Of a stretch of DNA of 64,000 nucleotides, positions 46,901 to 55,241 are shown piece by piece (the stretch's first letter is position 1; every line of letters begins with the position of its first letter). This DNA comes from CBCOTE01 sp965112965. Lineage in GTDB: Bacteria; Desulfobacterota; Desulfovibrionia; Desulfovibrionales; Desulfovibrionaceae. The stretch is taken from positions 27,769 through 91,768 of the forward strand of contig CBCOTE010000005.1 in the NCBI GenBank assembly GCA_965112965.1, read 5' to 3'. Under the pieces are notes generated by a model. That model did no database searches. It was given only the letters and a program-made list of their open reading frames with translations, and was not told where the DNA came from. Position numbers and translations under genes: made by a program.

Positions 46901-47228
46901 AGGCAGACAGGTCAATCTAGGCTACCATTTGCCTTCAATGACTCTAAAATTATAATCGACGAACAGCTCTCGGATTATACCCGACACGAGTGTACTAACT
47001 TAGGTAGCACGCCTAGAAGCGACAAAGCCAGCAAGCTTACACATGACACTCCAGTTGCAGGACTAGACCCCACAGCATCATGTCGCCAATATTCCCATAT
47101 CCGGATACAATTACATATAGTGGTGATCGCTTCATGCCACGCCGATTACAATTTTTTTAGGCCTCCAGACGACGTATCTAGGTAGCACACTGACATTGAC
47201 TGCATGATTCCGACACTCCGCCAAGGAA
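46901..47228. other. Spacer or 5' end of the macA remnant
   Basis: Lies between the macA remnant and the end of priA. No motif recognised; likely the eroded 5' end of macA. No clear terminator for priA is visible. Confidence 0.4.
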
Positions 47229-49691
47229 TCACAGCATATCGACTGGATCAAGATCCAAGGTGATCCGCAACTCACCATGCGGCCCGCTTGCAAGCAGGCG
47301 ACGATAGACCTCTCGGACGGTAGGCCAGTCATGGGCCTTGAGCAGACAATGGAACCGCCTACGACCAACCAGCAACGGCAAGGGCGCCGGCGCTGGTCCC
47401 ATGGCTGTCACGCCCAAATTTCTAGCCGCGGTCCGGATGACTTGGCCCGCGACAGCTATAGCTTCGGCTCCCTGTTCCCAGGCCAAAGGATAGCTCACAC
47501 GAATTAAAGCAAGTTTTATGAACGGTGGGTAATGACGCTGCTCCCGTATAGCGATCTCTCGGCCATAAAAACCATCATAATCTCCGGTACGGACGAACTC
47601 CCAACAGTAATGCCCAAGAAAGCGCGTCTGTATGAGCACCGACCCAGGCTTATCGCCCCGGCCAGCCCGACCTGAGGCCTGAACCATAAGCTGAAATGTA
47701 CGTTCGGCAGCCCGGTAATCGGGCATATTCAGACCCAGATCACCGTCAGCCGCTATGACCAAGGTCACATCAGGAAAATGGTGGCCCTTAGAAAGCATCT
47801 GCGTGCCCACAAGCACTTGCGCTTTGCCCGCCCTGAACGAGGCTAGGATCTCCTCCATCCGACCGGGCTTACGCACGGCATCGCGGTCAAGCCGAAGTAC
47901 GGCTACGCCTCCAGCAAGGAGCCTAGATAGAGACTCCTCCAAACGTTCCGTACCTTCACCCATAGGCAGATAATGACAACTGCCACATTGGGCGCAAATC
48001 ACGGGAAAAGGCTTGACTTTGCCACAGTAGTGACAGACCAGTCTCTCCCGGCGTTTATGGTATGTGAGACCAATGGCACACTGCTGGCACTGAGCCACCC
48101 GGCCGCAGTCCAGGCAGTACATAAGCGGGGCATACCCGCGCCTGTTAAGCAAAATCACAGCCTGTTCGCCTCGGACTACCACGGCCTCCAGGCGCTCAAT
48201 AGTGGAAGTAGCTAACAGTTGTTCAGTAGCCTGCTGACTGCGGATATCAACCAGCTCCACTTCAGGTAGCTGGCTTTCGCCAACACGCCGGGCCAGCCGC
48301 ACCAAAGACACAGCGTCGGTCTGCGCGGCGTGAAAGGTCTTCACGTCTGGAGTAGCTGAACCAAGCACCAGGAGTGCCCCAGCCTGATGAACCCGGAACC
48401 AAGCTACCTCTTTAGCCTGGTAGGGCAAACGCTCCTCCTGCTTGAATGAAGCGTCGTGTTCCTCGTCCAGCACTACCAGCCCGAGCCGCGGGAAGGGAAG
48501 AAATAAAGCCGACCGAGTACCAACGACAAGAACTGGTTCCCTGGAAGCCAGTCCGGCCGTCACGGCCTCATCCCTGACCAACTGAGAAAGCTCGGCGAAA
48601 GTTGAAGCCCGATGAGACATCGACTGATAGCTGTGGTGGTAGAAGATCCGCCGGACAGGAAATCGCCTAACCGCAGCGGCGTACAGATTGGCGGCCAAGG
48701 CCATTTCAGGCGCTAGGAGCAATACCGAACGGCCGGCAGCTAGACAAGCCGCAGCCAATTCTAAATAAATAACTGTCTTGCCGCTACCTGTAATACCGAA
48801 AAGCAAAGACGTGCAGCCAGTTCCCGAATGCAACGCGACAGACAGGGCTTCGGCCAAGGGTGCCATAACCTGAACCTGAGCCTCATTGAGATAAAATGAC
48901 TCTCCCGGAATAGATATCGTACTAGCTGCATTAGATGTTTCAATAACTTCAGCTTCCACGTCTGAAACCTCAAAGTCATTGCTCTTCTTATCAGCATCTG
49001 CATCCGCTACACAGGGCTCGACCGTGACCAGCCCTCTGGTTATAAGCTGAGCTAGGACTGGACCAGCCTCCGGACCCAAGTCTGCTATTAGCTGTCGCCG
49101 TGTAACACCGCCACGACCGAAGAGATAATCCAATACAGCTAGATGCCGCACCGCCGCCGGCCGCAAGGACCAAGGCGGCTCGCCTACCGCCATCAGACGC
49201 TTGTTACGCAGCCCAGTAGCTCCTTTTACCACCATTTTCATCCGACCAGCTTGCCACATAGCCTCCAGCATCTCGACCTCGACAGGTAGTTTGCTGACCA
49301 ACTCCCGAGGCGCTAAACGCCGCGGTCTAGGACGATCATAGATAAAAAAATACACGCTGGCACTACGCAATAAATAAGGCAAAAAAGCCGTCAGTACCTG
49401 CCCTGGCGGCAAATACTGACGCGCCGCCAGATGCTGTACTAACTCTAAATACTCAGCTGTAAAGGACGGTTGTTGTTCCATGGGCCAGAGCACAGGCCGC
49501 AGCTCGATACCACCATCCACGATCCCACCATCGACCAAACCCAGGAGCAAAGCAACGCGTAGCGAATGACCCAAAGGAACTAGCACTCGCATACCGGCTA
49601 CTAGCAATGTCGGCCCTGCTCCAACCACGGGTAAATAAGACAACGTGGAAAAAGGCGGGCTCAAAATCGCGGCCTGCCAGATATCACTCAT
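47229..49691 (-). CDS. priA: Primosomal protein N' (replication restart helicase)
   Basis: PriA reloads the replisome at stalled forks. The 820-aa product holds the N-terminal DNA-binding region (MSDIWQAAILSPPFSTLSY, GMRVLVPLGHSL) and the helicase core. Walker A is GITGSGKT (299-306) and Walker B is DEEH (409-412). Eight zinc-binding cysteines follow (526, 529, 535, 538, 553, 556, 566, 569). Later motifs include VGTQMLSKGHHFPDVTLV and QASGRAGRGD. It is somewhat longer than usual; an acidic, low-complexity insert around 233-262 accounts for part of this. It is the last gene of the minus-strand block, 166 bases after galU. Confidence 0.96.
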   Translation of the reverse strand: MSDIWQAAILSPPFSTLSYLPVVGAGPTLLVAGMRVLVPLGHSLRVALLLGLVDGGIVDGGIELRPVLWPMEQQPSFTAEYLELVQHLAARQYLPPGQVLTAFLPYLLRSASVYFFIYDRPRPRRLAPRELVSKLPVEVEMLEAMWQAGRMKMVVKGATGLRNKRLMAVGEPPWSLRPAAVRHLAVLDYLFGRGGVTRRQLIADLGPEAGPVLAQLITRGLVTVEPCVADADADKKSNDFEVSDVEAEVIETSNAASTISIPGESFYLNEAQVQVMAPLAEALSVALHSGTGCTSLLFGITGSGKTVIYLELAAACLAAGRSVLLLAPEMALAANLYAAAVRRFPVRRIFYHHSYQSMSHRASTFAELSQLVRDEAVTAGLASREPVLVVGTRSALFLPFPRLGLVVLDEEHDASFKQEERLPYQAKEVAWFRVHQAGALLVLGSATPDVKTFHAAQTDAVSLVRLARRVGESQLPEVELVDIRSQQATEQLLATSTIERLEAVVVRGEQAVILLNRRGYAPLMYCLDCGRVAQCQQCAIGLTYHKRRERLVCHYCGKVKPFPVICAQCGSCHYLPMGEGTERLEESLSRLLAGGVAVLRLDRDAVRKPGRMEEILASFRAGKAQVLVGTQMLSKGHHFPDVTLVIAADGDLGLNMPDYRAAERTFQLMVQASGRAGRGDKPGSVLIQTRFLGHYCWEFVRTGDYDGFYGREIAIREQRHYPPFIKLALIRVSYPLAWEQGAEAIAVAGQVIRTAARNLGVTAMGPAPAPLPLLVGRRRFHCLLKAHDWPTVREVYRRLLASGPHGELRITLDLDPVDML

Positions 49692-49857
49692 AAGGGCGGC
49701 CTAACTGTGATGAGTTGGACAAAAAAAGAAAACAAAAGGAACATACCATAGTCCTACAGTATCACAGGTAAAAAAAATCTGAAACAATTTTGCTGCTATA
49801 ACGGCAAAGTAAATAAAAAAAACGACAGAATGTCTACATAATGGCTGTCTACTTAAG
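49692..49857 (-). other. galU-priA spacer with possible weak terminator
   Basis: Reading the minus strand, GACAG...CTGTC (about 49838-49815) precedes a run of eight T. The stem is only 5 bp with a 16-base loop, so termination after galU would be partial at best. No other signal is evident. Confidence 0.3.
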
Positions 49858-50712
49858 TTATAGATAATTTCTTAGTTTCTCCACCAACTCATAGCGCAGC
49901 GTCTCGTCCTGCAGAGCAAAGTAAATATTGGCCGTAAGATATTCAGCCCAGTTGCCAGTATCGAAGCGTTTACCACGCATCTTCACGGCTAGCAGCCGAT
50001 TTTTGTGGGCCATCGCTTGCAGAGCATCAGTAAGCTGGACCTCGCCCCCCACACCAGGCTTCTGATTCTCCAGGTGCTCAAAAATATCAGACATAAGCAC
50101 ATAGCGACCTACTATGGCCATACGCGAGGGAGCCAAAGCTGGTTTTTCTACCAAATCGCGCACCCGATAGAGGCCCGGAGCAAACTCATCGCCCTGAATG
50201 ATGCCGTATTGACTAGTTTTATCTTGAGCCACCTCCATGACGCCGATGACCGGCAAATGTTCGGACATGGCTACATCAATGAGCTGTTTAATGCCGGGCT
50301 CCATACCAAACATGAGATCATCGCCCACCATAATAGCAAAGGGGTCGTTCTTAATCACTTCCTTAGCGCAAAGTACGGCGTGCCCCAGGCCCAACTGTTT
50401 TTTTTGGCGCACAGAAATGATATTGACCATTTCAGCCACAGATCGCATCTCTTTGAGTAGTTCTATCTTACCCGCCCGCTCCAATACGTTCTCCAAGGCC
50501 AGATTATAGTCAAAATGATCTTCGATAATTTTCTTATTCTGATTATTAATAAAAATAACGTCCGTGCATCCAGCGGCCATAGCCTCTTCGACCACATACT
50601 GTACAACAGGCTTATTATAGACGGGCAGCATCTCCTTAGGAATATTTTTCGTCGCGGGGAGCGAACGAGTACCCCAGCCGGCGACAGGAATCACCACTTT
50701 TTTGATTTCCAT
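49858..50712 (-). CDS. galU: UTP--glucose-1-phosphate uridylyltransferase
   Basis: Makes UDP-glucose from UTP and glucose-1-phosphate for LPS and other envelope glycans. The 284-aa product shows the nucleotidyltransferase loop AGWGTRSLPATKNIPKEMLP (about 11-30; the usual G-x-GTRxLPxTK), VYNKPVVQYVVEEA, GLGHAVLCAKEVI, MVGDDLMFG (the metal-binding Asp) and GNWAEYLTANIYFAL near the C-terminus. Length is normal. TTAGGAG precedes the ATG by 8 bases. It lies 165 bases downstream of glmM, and both supply sugar nucleotides or their precursors. The usual glycine of AGxGTR is followed by tryptophan here (AGWGTR). Confidence 0.95.
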   Translation of the reverse strand: MEIKKVVIPVAGWGTRSLPATKNIPKEMLPVYNKPVVQYVVEEAMAAGCTDVIFINNQNKKIIEDHFDYNLALENVLERAGKIELLKEMRSVAEMVNIISVRQKKQLGLGHAVLCAKEVIKNDPFAIMVGDDLMFGMEPGIKQLIDVAMSEHLPVIGVMEVAQDKTSQYGIIQGDEFAPGLYRVRDLVEKPALAPSRMAIVGRYVLMSDIFEHLENQKPGVGGEVQLTDALQAMAHKNRLLAVKMRGKRFDTGNWAEYLTANIYFALQDETLRYELVEKLRNYL

Positions 50713-50877
50713 GGTCTATGCTCCTAATTTGCTCTCACGCTACGACTAGAATGCAACGCAGCTGCGGATAGATTCAGACGTTTCATGTGTCTCATAATAT
50801 TTCTGCCGGTTAGCACAAAAAGCTCCATGCCACACCTAATAACTGTAGACTACCAACGACGAAGCCCAACTAAAAGA

Positions 50878-52230
50878 TCAACGTAGCTCACGCTGCAAAA
50901 TTTCAGCTAACTTGCCGGCCAGAGAACGTACTAAGTCCTCATGCTCGCCCTCAACCATCACTCGGGCCACGGCCTCGGTACCAGAGTAACGCAAAAGCAC
51001 CCGACCGGCGCTACCCAGCTGCTGCTCAGCCGCAACCACAGCCTTGCCAATATCCGGTACCTGCTCAAAGGGAATCTTACGCCCTACATGCACGTTAACC
51101 AGCACCTGCGGATAAAGCGTCAGGATATGTGCCAATTCTGAGAGAGGTTGGCCCTGCTCGCACATGACACGCAATAGCTGCAGGGCAGCTAATAAGCCAT
51201 CACCAGTGGTGGCGTAGCGCATAAAGATAAGGTGGCCAGACTGCTCACCACCAAAACTAGCTCCCTCACGTAGCATAGCCTCTACCACGTAGCGGTCGCC
51301 TACCGGAGTGCGCAGGAGTCGGCCGCCCTGTTCACGCATAAAGACTTCCAGGGCCATATTGCTCATAACCGTAGCTACTAAGACCCCCCCAGATAATTCG
51401 TCTCGAGACAACATATCACGAGCACACAAAGCCATAATTTGATCCCCATCCAATACCTTACCGTGCTCATCCACCACGATAAGCCGGTCGCCGTCACCGT
51501 CCAAGGCCAAACCAATATCTGCCCCAGTCTCGCGCACGTGGTGGGCAGTAACATCTGGGTAGAGTGATCCACATTTATCATTAATGTTCAGCCCATTAGG
51601 CTCTGTCCCAATCTTTATGACTTTAGCCCCCAGCTCCTCAAAAACCAAAGGCGCGACCTTATAGATAGCGCCATGGGCACAGTCAAGCACAATCTTAAGC
51701 CCGTCCAATGTCAAATGGCCAGGAAAACTGTTCTTGAGCTGTACGATATAGCGACCTGGACTGTCAGCAATTTTAACCGCCCGGCCTACCTTCTCTGGGG
51801 CCGGATAGTTCCACTCACGACTGGGATCCAGGACCATCTCAGTCATAATCAACTCCACCTCGTCAGGTAATTTAAAGCCGTTTTTATCAAAAAATTTAAT
51901 ACCGTTGTCCATGAACGGATTGTGCGAAGCACTAATGACTACGCCCAGATCTGCACGCATGTTGCGAGTAAGGAAAGAGATAGCCGGAGTAGGCATGGGA
52001 CCCACCAAGAACACATTCATACCTGCAGCGCAGAAGCCAGAAGTCAAGGCAGTCTCGAAGATATAGCCCGATAGTCGCGTGTCTTTACCGATAACTACAC
52101 GGTGTCGCTTTGTACCATTACGAAAATAAATGCCAGCGGCCAGCCCCAGCCGTAAGGTGAGCTCAGGCAGCATAGGAAAAATGTTCACCTGACCACGCAT
52201 ACCGTCTGTGCCAAATAAACTTTTCACCAT
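50878..52230 (-). CDS. glmM: Phosphoglucosamine mutase
   Basis: Interconverts glucosamine-6-phosphate and glucosamine-1-phosphate on the way to UDP-GlcNAc, peptidoglycan and lipid A. The 450-aa product has all family motifs: FGTDGMRGQVN at the N-terminus, the phosphoserine loop ISASHNPFMDNGIK with S102, the Mg-binding loop DGDGDR (244-249), the sugar-binding loop GGEQSGH, and the C-terminal phosphate site RYSGTEAVARVMVEG. GAGGA lies 10 bases before the ATG. It is 22 bases downstream of ybbR. The order cdaA-ybbR-glmM is conserved widely, and in Firmicutes the CdaA-YbbR-GlmM proteins form a complex in which GlmM inhibits c-di-AMP synthesis. Confidence 0.97.
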   Translation of the reverse strand: MVKSLFGTDGMRGQVNIFPMLPELTLRLGLAAGIYFRNGTKRHRVVIGKDTRLSGYIFETALTSGFCAAGMNVFLVGPMPTPAISFLTRNMRADLGVVISASHNPFMDNGIKFFDKNGFKLPDEVELIMTEMVLDPSREWNYPAPEKVGRAVKIADSPGRYIVQLKNSFPGHLTLDGLKIVLDCAHGAIYKVAPLVFEELGAKVIKIGTEPNGLNINDKCGSLYPDVTAHHVRETGADIGLALDGDGDRLIVVDEHGKVLDGDQIMALCARDMLSRDELSGGVLVATVMSNMALEVFMREQGGRLLRTPVGDRYVVEAMLREGASFGGEQSGHLIFMRYATTGDGLLAALQLLRVMCEQGQPLSELAHILTLYPQVLVNVHVGRKIPFEQVPDIGKAVVAAEQQLGSAGRVLLRYSGTEAVARVMVEGEHEDLVRSLAGKLAEILQRELR

Positions 52231-52252
52231 CGTCTGTATCCTCGTCCATGCC

Positions 52253-53182
52253 CTAACCTCCTACCGAAGGGGACAGTTTTTCTTCTATGATAAGTTGGAC
52301 CTTGGCCGGCTCTAGAGACAGCTGCTGACAACCAGTAGGTAGGGCCACTGCCACAGGTAACTCATACTGGCCGGCCATCATGACTACGGGCAAGAGTATA
52401 CGGGCCGCGATCTTTAGTCCCACCTCTAAATCCCGAGCCAGAGGTAAGGGCATTTTTACCACTATTTTCACGTATTCTGGTTCTACCCGGACATTATATC
52501 CTCCAATGTCAGGCAACTCCACAGGTAGCCGAAATGCAAGATCCCGCGTTTTAAGCCCGAAAGCCAGCCATATAGCCACACTGTGTACATTAGATTCCAC
52601 CTCGTCAGGCAAGCTAAGCGATACTTGCTCCTCGATAAGACCTGGACGAGAGCTATTGATGACAATAGCCTGGGTTTCTACATTCACAATCTCGCGCACC
52701 GCCTTCTCCGGCCCCTTGACTTCCACCACCTCAGGCGTGACCCGTGACTCCAGCAACATGTAATCCGGATCAATATTACCGCCCCATATTGGCACCACGG
52801 GTACCATCTTAGATTCCTTACGATCCACCACCAGCTGCAATCGCGGTGGGGTGAACTCCACGACCTCGAAAGTTTTGGGCAGGGTCACCCCCTGGGCAGA
52901 AAGCTGCACTACATTAAATCCGACCTTGAGCCCCGATAAGTTAAGGGAGTAAGCTAAAGTTTTGAGATCGAGCCCACGTACAAGACCTTTAGGACCACGC
53001 ACACGCACATCCACCCGGGTGAGCAACCTATCCCGAATTATAAACTCCTCTGACATACCAGAAATCTGCACTGGTAACTCCAGCCAAGCATCGACCTTTT
53101 CACAGCCCGAAACAAAATACCAGGCTATGAAAGCCAAAAATAAAGACAGCAAGGCGACCTGCCAGTTGAGTCCTGGCCGCAT
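52253..53182 (-). CDS. ybbR: YbbR-domain protein (CdaA regulator-like)
   Basis: Single-span membrane protein with an N-terminal helix (WQVALLSLFLAFIAWYFVSG, about residues 7-26) and extracytoplasmic YbbR repeats. At least three repeats are suggested by spaced V-D-V-x-V-x-GPK, VEVKGPEKAV and VKIVVKMP strands. In Firmicutes the homologue CdaR modulates the diadenylate cyclase CdaA. The start at 53182 is preferred over 53197: AAGGAG lies 5 bases before it. The ATG overlaps the cdaA stop in TGATG, so the two are translationally coupled. The product is 309 aa, typical for Desulfovibrio-type proteins. Confidence 0.9.
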   Translation of the reverse strand: MRPGLNWQVALLSLFLAFIAWYFVSGCEKVDAWLELPVQISGMSEEFIIRDRLLTRVDVRVRGPKGLVRGLDLKTLAYSLNLSGLKVGFNVVQLSAQGVTLPKTFEVVEFTPPRLQLVVDRKESKMVPVVPIWGGNIDPDYMLLESRVTPEVVEVKGPEKAVREIVNVETQAIVINSSRPGLIEEQVSLSLPDEVESNVHSVAIWLAFGLKTRDLAFRLPVELPDIGGYNVRVEPEYVKIVVKMPLPLARDLEVGLKIAARILLPVVMMAGQYELPVAVALPTGCQQLSLEPAKVQLIIEEKLSPSVGG

Positions 53183-54126
53183 CACTGCTCCTTCCAATTA
53201 TTGACCTGCTTGTCATAGCTGTTTTTGAGGCATCCTGGATCTTCAACATTCGTACCGTTCACCCATACCGCTGCCGCCATGTCACCCGTGTTGTTGCTTC
53301 GATCTGTAACCTTAACCATAGGCTGGCTAACGGACCTGCCTCCGGTTCTAGTCAGTTTTCGATTGTTAGCCGCCAGAGCCTCCACTAACTCCCAGCGCAG
53401 GGTCTCCTCATCCAGACCTTGCTTGAGCTGTCCGGCCGCGGCTAGAGAGATACTCCCGCTCTCTTCTGAGACCACTATTACCACGGCGTCACTCTCATCG
53501 CTGATGCCCAAGGCGGCCCGATGCCGTGTCCCCAGATCGCTACGATGCCAAGAGCCCACAGCTAGAGGAAGAATACAACCCGCAGCCGCAATCTCATCCC
53601 CTTGCACCACTACGGCGCCGTCATGCAGCTGAGTCTTAGGAAAAAAAATAGTCTCCAGGAGTTCCCTGGTAATATGCCCGCCCACCCGGATACCACGGGC
53701 AACAACATCGCCTAAAGGCACATTGCGCTCGATAACAATGAGTGCCCCGGTCCTAGTCGCGGCCATAGCGGCCGCCGCAGCCACCAAGGCGTCCAGGCTC
53801 TCATCCCGCACGACCGGACGACGCCAAATTTTGTACGCGCCAAGACCCGTAAGTGCCTTATAAATGTCCTTCTGGAACAGGATGATAACCATCAAAAACA
53901 AATAGCTAAGAAAATTAGTGAGCAGCCAGTTAAGCGTGTAAAAACCCAACTCCGAAGAAAGAAAATAAGCCATAAGCACGAGCAGTAAGCCATAGATGAC
54001 CGACACTGCACGCGTACCCTTGACCAGTAAAATGAGCCGGTAAAGCACAAAGGTAACTAGACTAATATCCAAGACATCACGCCAGGAAATACGTATAGTT
54101 GGGCCTAGAGTGACAAAATTAAACAT
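53182..54126 (-). CDS. cdaA: Diadenylate cyclase (c-di-AMP synthase)
   Basis: Makes cyclic di-AMP from two ATP. The 314-aa product has three N-terminal membrane helices (about residues 18-36, 41-60 and 65-84) and a DAC domain with both catalytic motifs, LHDGAVVV (D169-G170-A171) and GTRHRAALGISD (199-210). The C-terminal 60 residues are variable and hydrophilic. It is coupled to ybbR by a one-base overlap. Upstream, between it and ftsH, lies the dead folP, so transcription of cdaA now has to cross or start within a pseudogene. c-di-AMP commonly controls potassium and osmolyte balance. Confidence 0.96.
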   Translation of the reverse strand: MFNFVTLGPTIRISWRDVLDISLVTFVLYRLILLVKGTRAVSVIYGLLLVLMAYFLSSELGFYTLNWLLTNFLSYLFLMVIILFQKDIYKALTGLGAYKIWRRPVVRDESLDALVAAAAAMAATRTGALIVIERNVPLGDVVARGIRVGGHITRELLETIFFPKTQLHDGAVVVQGDEIAAAGCILPLAVGSWHRSDLGTRHRAALGISDESDAVVIVVSEESGSISLAAAGQLKQGLDEETLRWELVEALAANNRKLTRTGGRSVSQPMVKVTDRSNNTGDMAAAVWVNGTNVEDPGCLKNSYDKQVNNWKEQ

Positions 54127-55130
54127 ATCTGAACCTTGATTTCTTTTGCCGTACGCGACTCACCACCTTCCGCCCCAGACCAAATTACACCACTACCGGC
54201 CAGATAGCCTCCAGTGCCTCCATGATACACAATGTCTCTACTGTGATAACCGCATTGTAAATCCGGTGCAGTCGGACTCTTCAGTTACTAGGAGCGCCGT
54301 GGCCAACTTGGGTGCCCCCCCCACAGGCAAACCGAATATGTGCTCCACAGCGACTTATTGGACAGACTCACAAATACTGGCTAGCCAGGAGTACCAGATT
54401 ATACAAATTACTTTGTCAAAGCCGACACTCGGATCAAGCACGATTCTTAACCATAACCGGGCCCACAGTTATGAGTTGAAAAAAAACAGGCACTGAAAAA
54501 AATGAGTATCTCATTGACCACGTCATTATAGGCCAGATCATTCGCATAACTGTCTGAGATCTGGTATCATGAATGGGTACATAGCCAGTTATATACTGAA
54601 CCAGCACGTTCAGTAACACCACGTCAATAGCGCAAGCTGAAATACCGTTGACGATGGCCACGACAACTCAACAAGATTACGGCGGTCGCAAGATTTAAAA
54701 TTATCCACTAAGACTATCTCCGAAACGCCATGTATTCGCCAATGCCACCACTGCATACAAGCACACATAACTAATTCTTCGGCCGCTGGAACCTGAATGT
54801 CTGGGCCATATTCACCCCCCCCGCATACGTCCAGGACCCCTAAACTCCAGCGGCTAAATGAGCATCCAAGGCGACCACGACTGCCTCAGTGACGTAATAA
54901 AACAAAAAAACATCGCCAAAAAAAAATCTGACATAATATTTAGTATTCTACCCATAACAAAAAAAGGAAGTTCAGCCGTCTACGCCGAGCACTTCCTAAA
55001 GATAATTGCAGACAAACTAACACCTACTATGACTCCTAAAAGTTTGCCAAAAAGCGCTATAGCAAACTCATCCGAGCTTTTAGCACTAGCCAGCGACAGC
55101 CAGCGTTAAGGGCCGGTGTGGCGGCTCCGA
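54127..55130 (-). pseudogene. folP: Dihydropteroate synthase remnant
   Basis: Dihydropteroate synthase joins pABA to the pterin in folate synthesis. On the minus strand its motifs appear in order. VMGRILNIMSDFF (about 54958-54920) matches VMGILNVTPDSFxDGG. VLDVCGGGEYGPD and then VPAAEEL (about 54833-54775) match (V/I)LDVGGESTRPGAE..VPAAEEL. IVLDPSVGFDKV (about 54446-54410) matches IVLDPGIGFGKT. AVITVETLCIMEALEAIW (about 54250-54195) matches the HDVAATVxALxVxEAIW end. Frame changes, stops and two C8 runs (G8 on the coding strand, 54815-54822 and 54315-54322) inactivate it. Its place between ftsH and cdaA is that of folP in related genomes. Confidence 0.96.
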
Positions 55131-55241
55131 TTCGGCGCGGTACTTGACGGCCAGCAAAACAAAGATCCAAGATTACAACCCAAAATGGGTAGCCAAAGCT
55201 ATAAATGTCACGACGGAGTAAGACACCAAACGAACCCAAAC

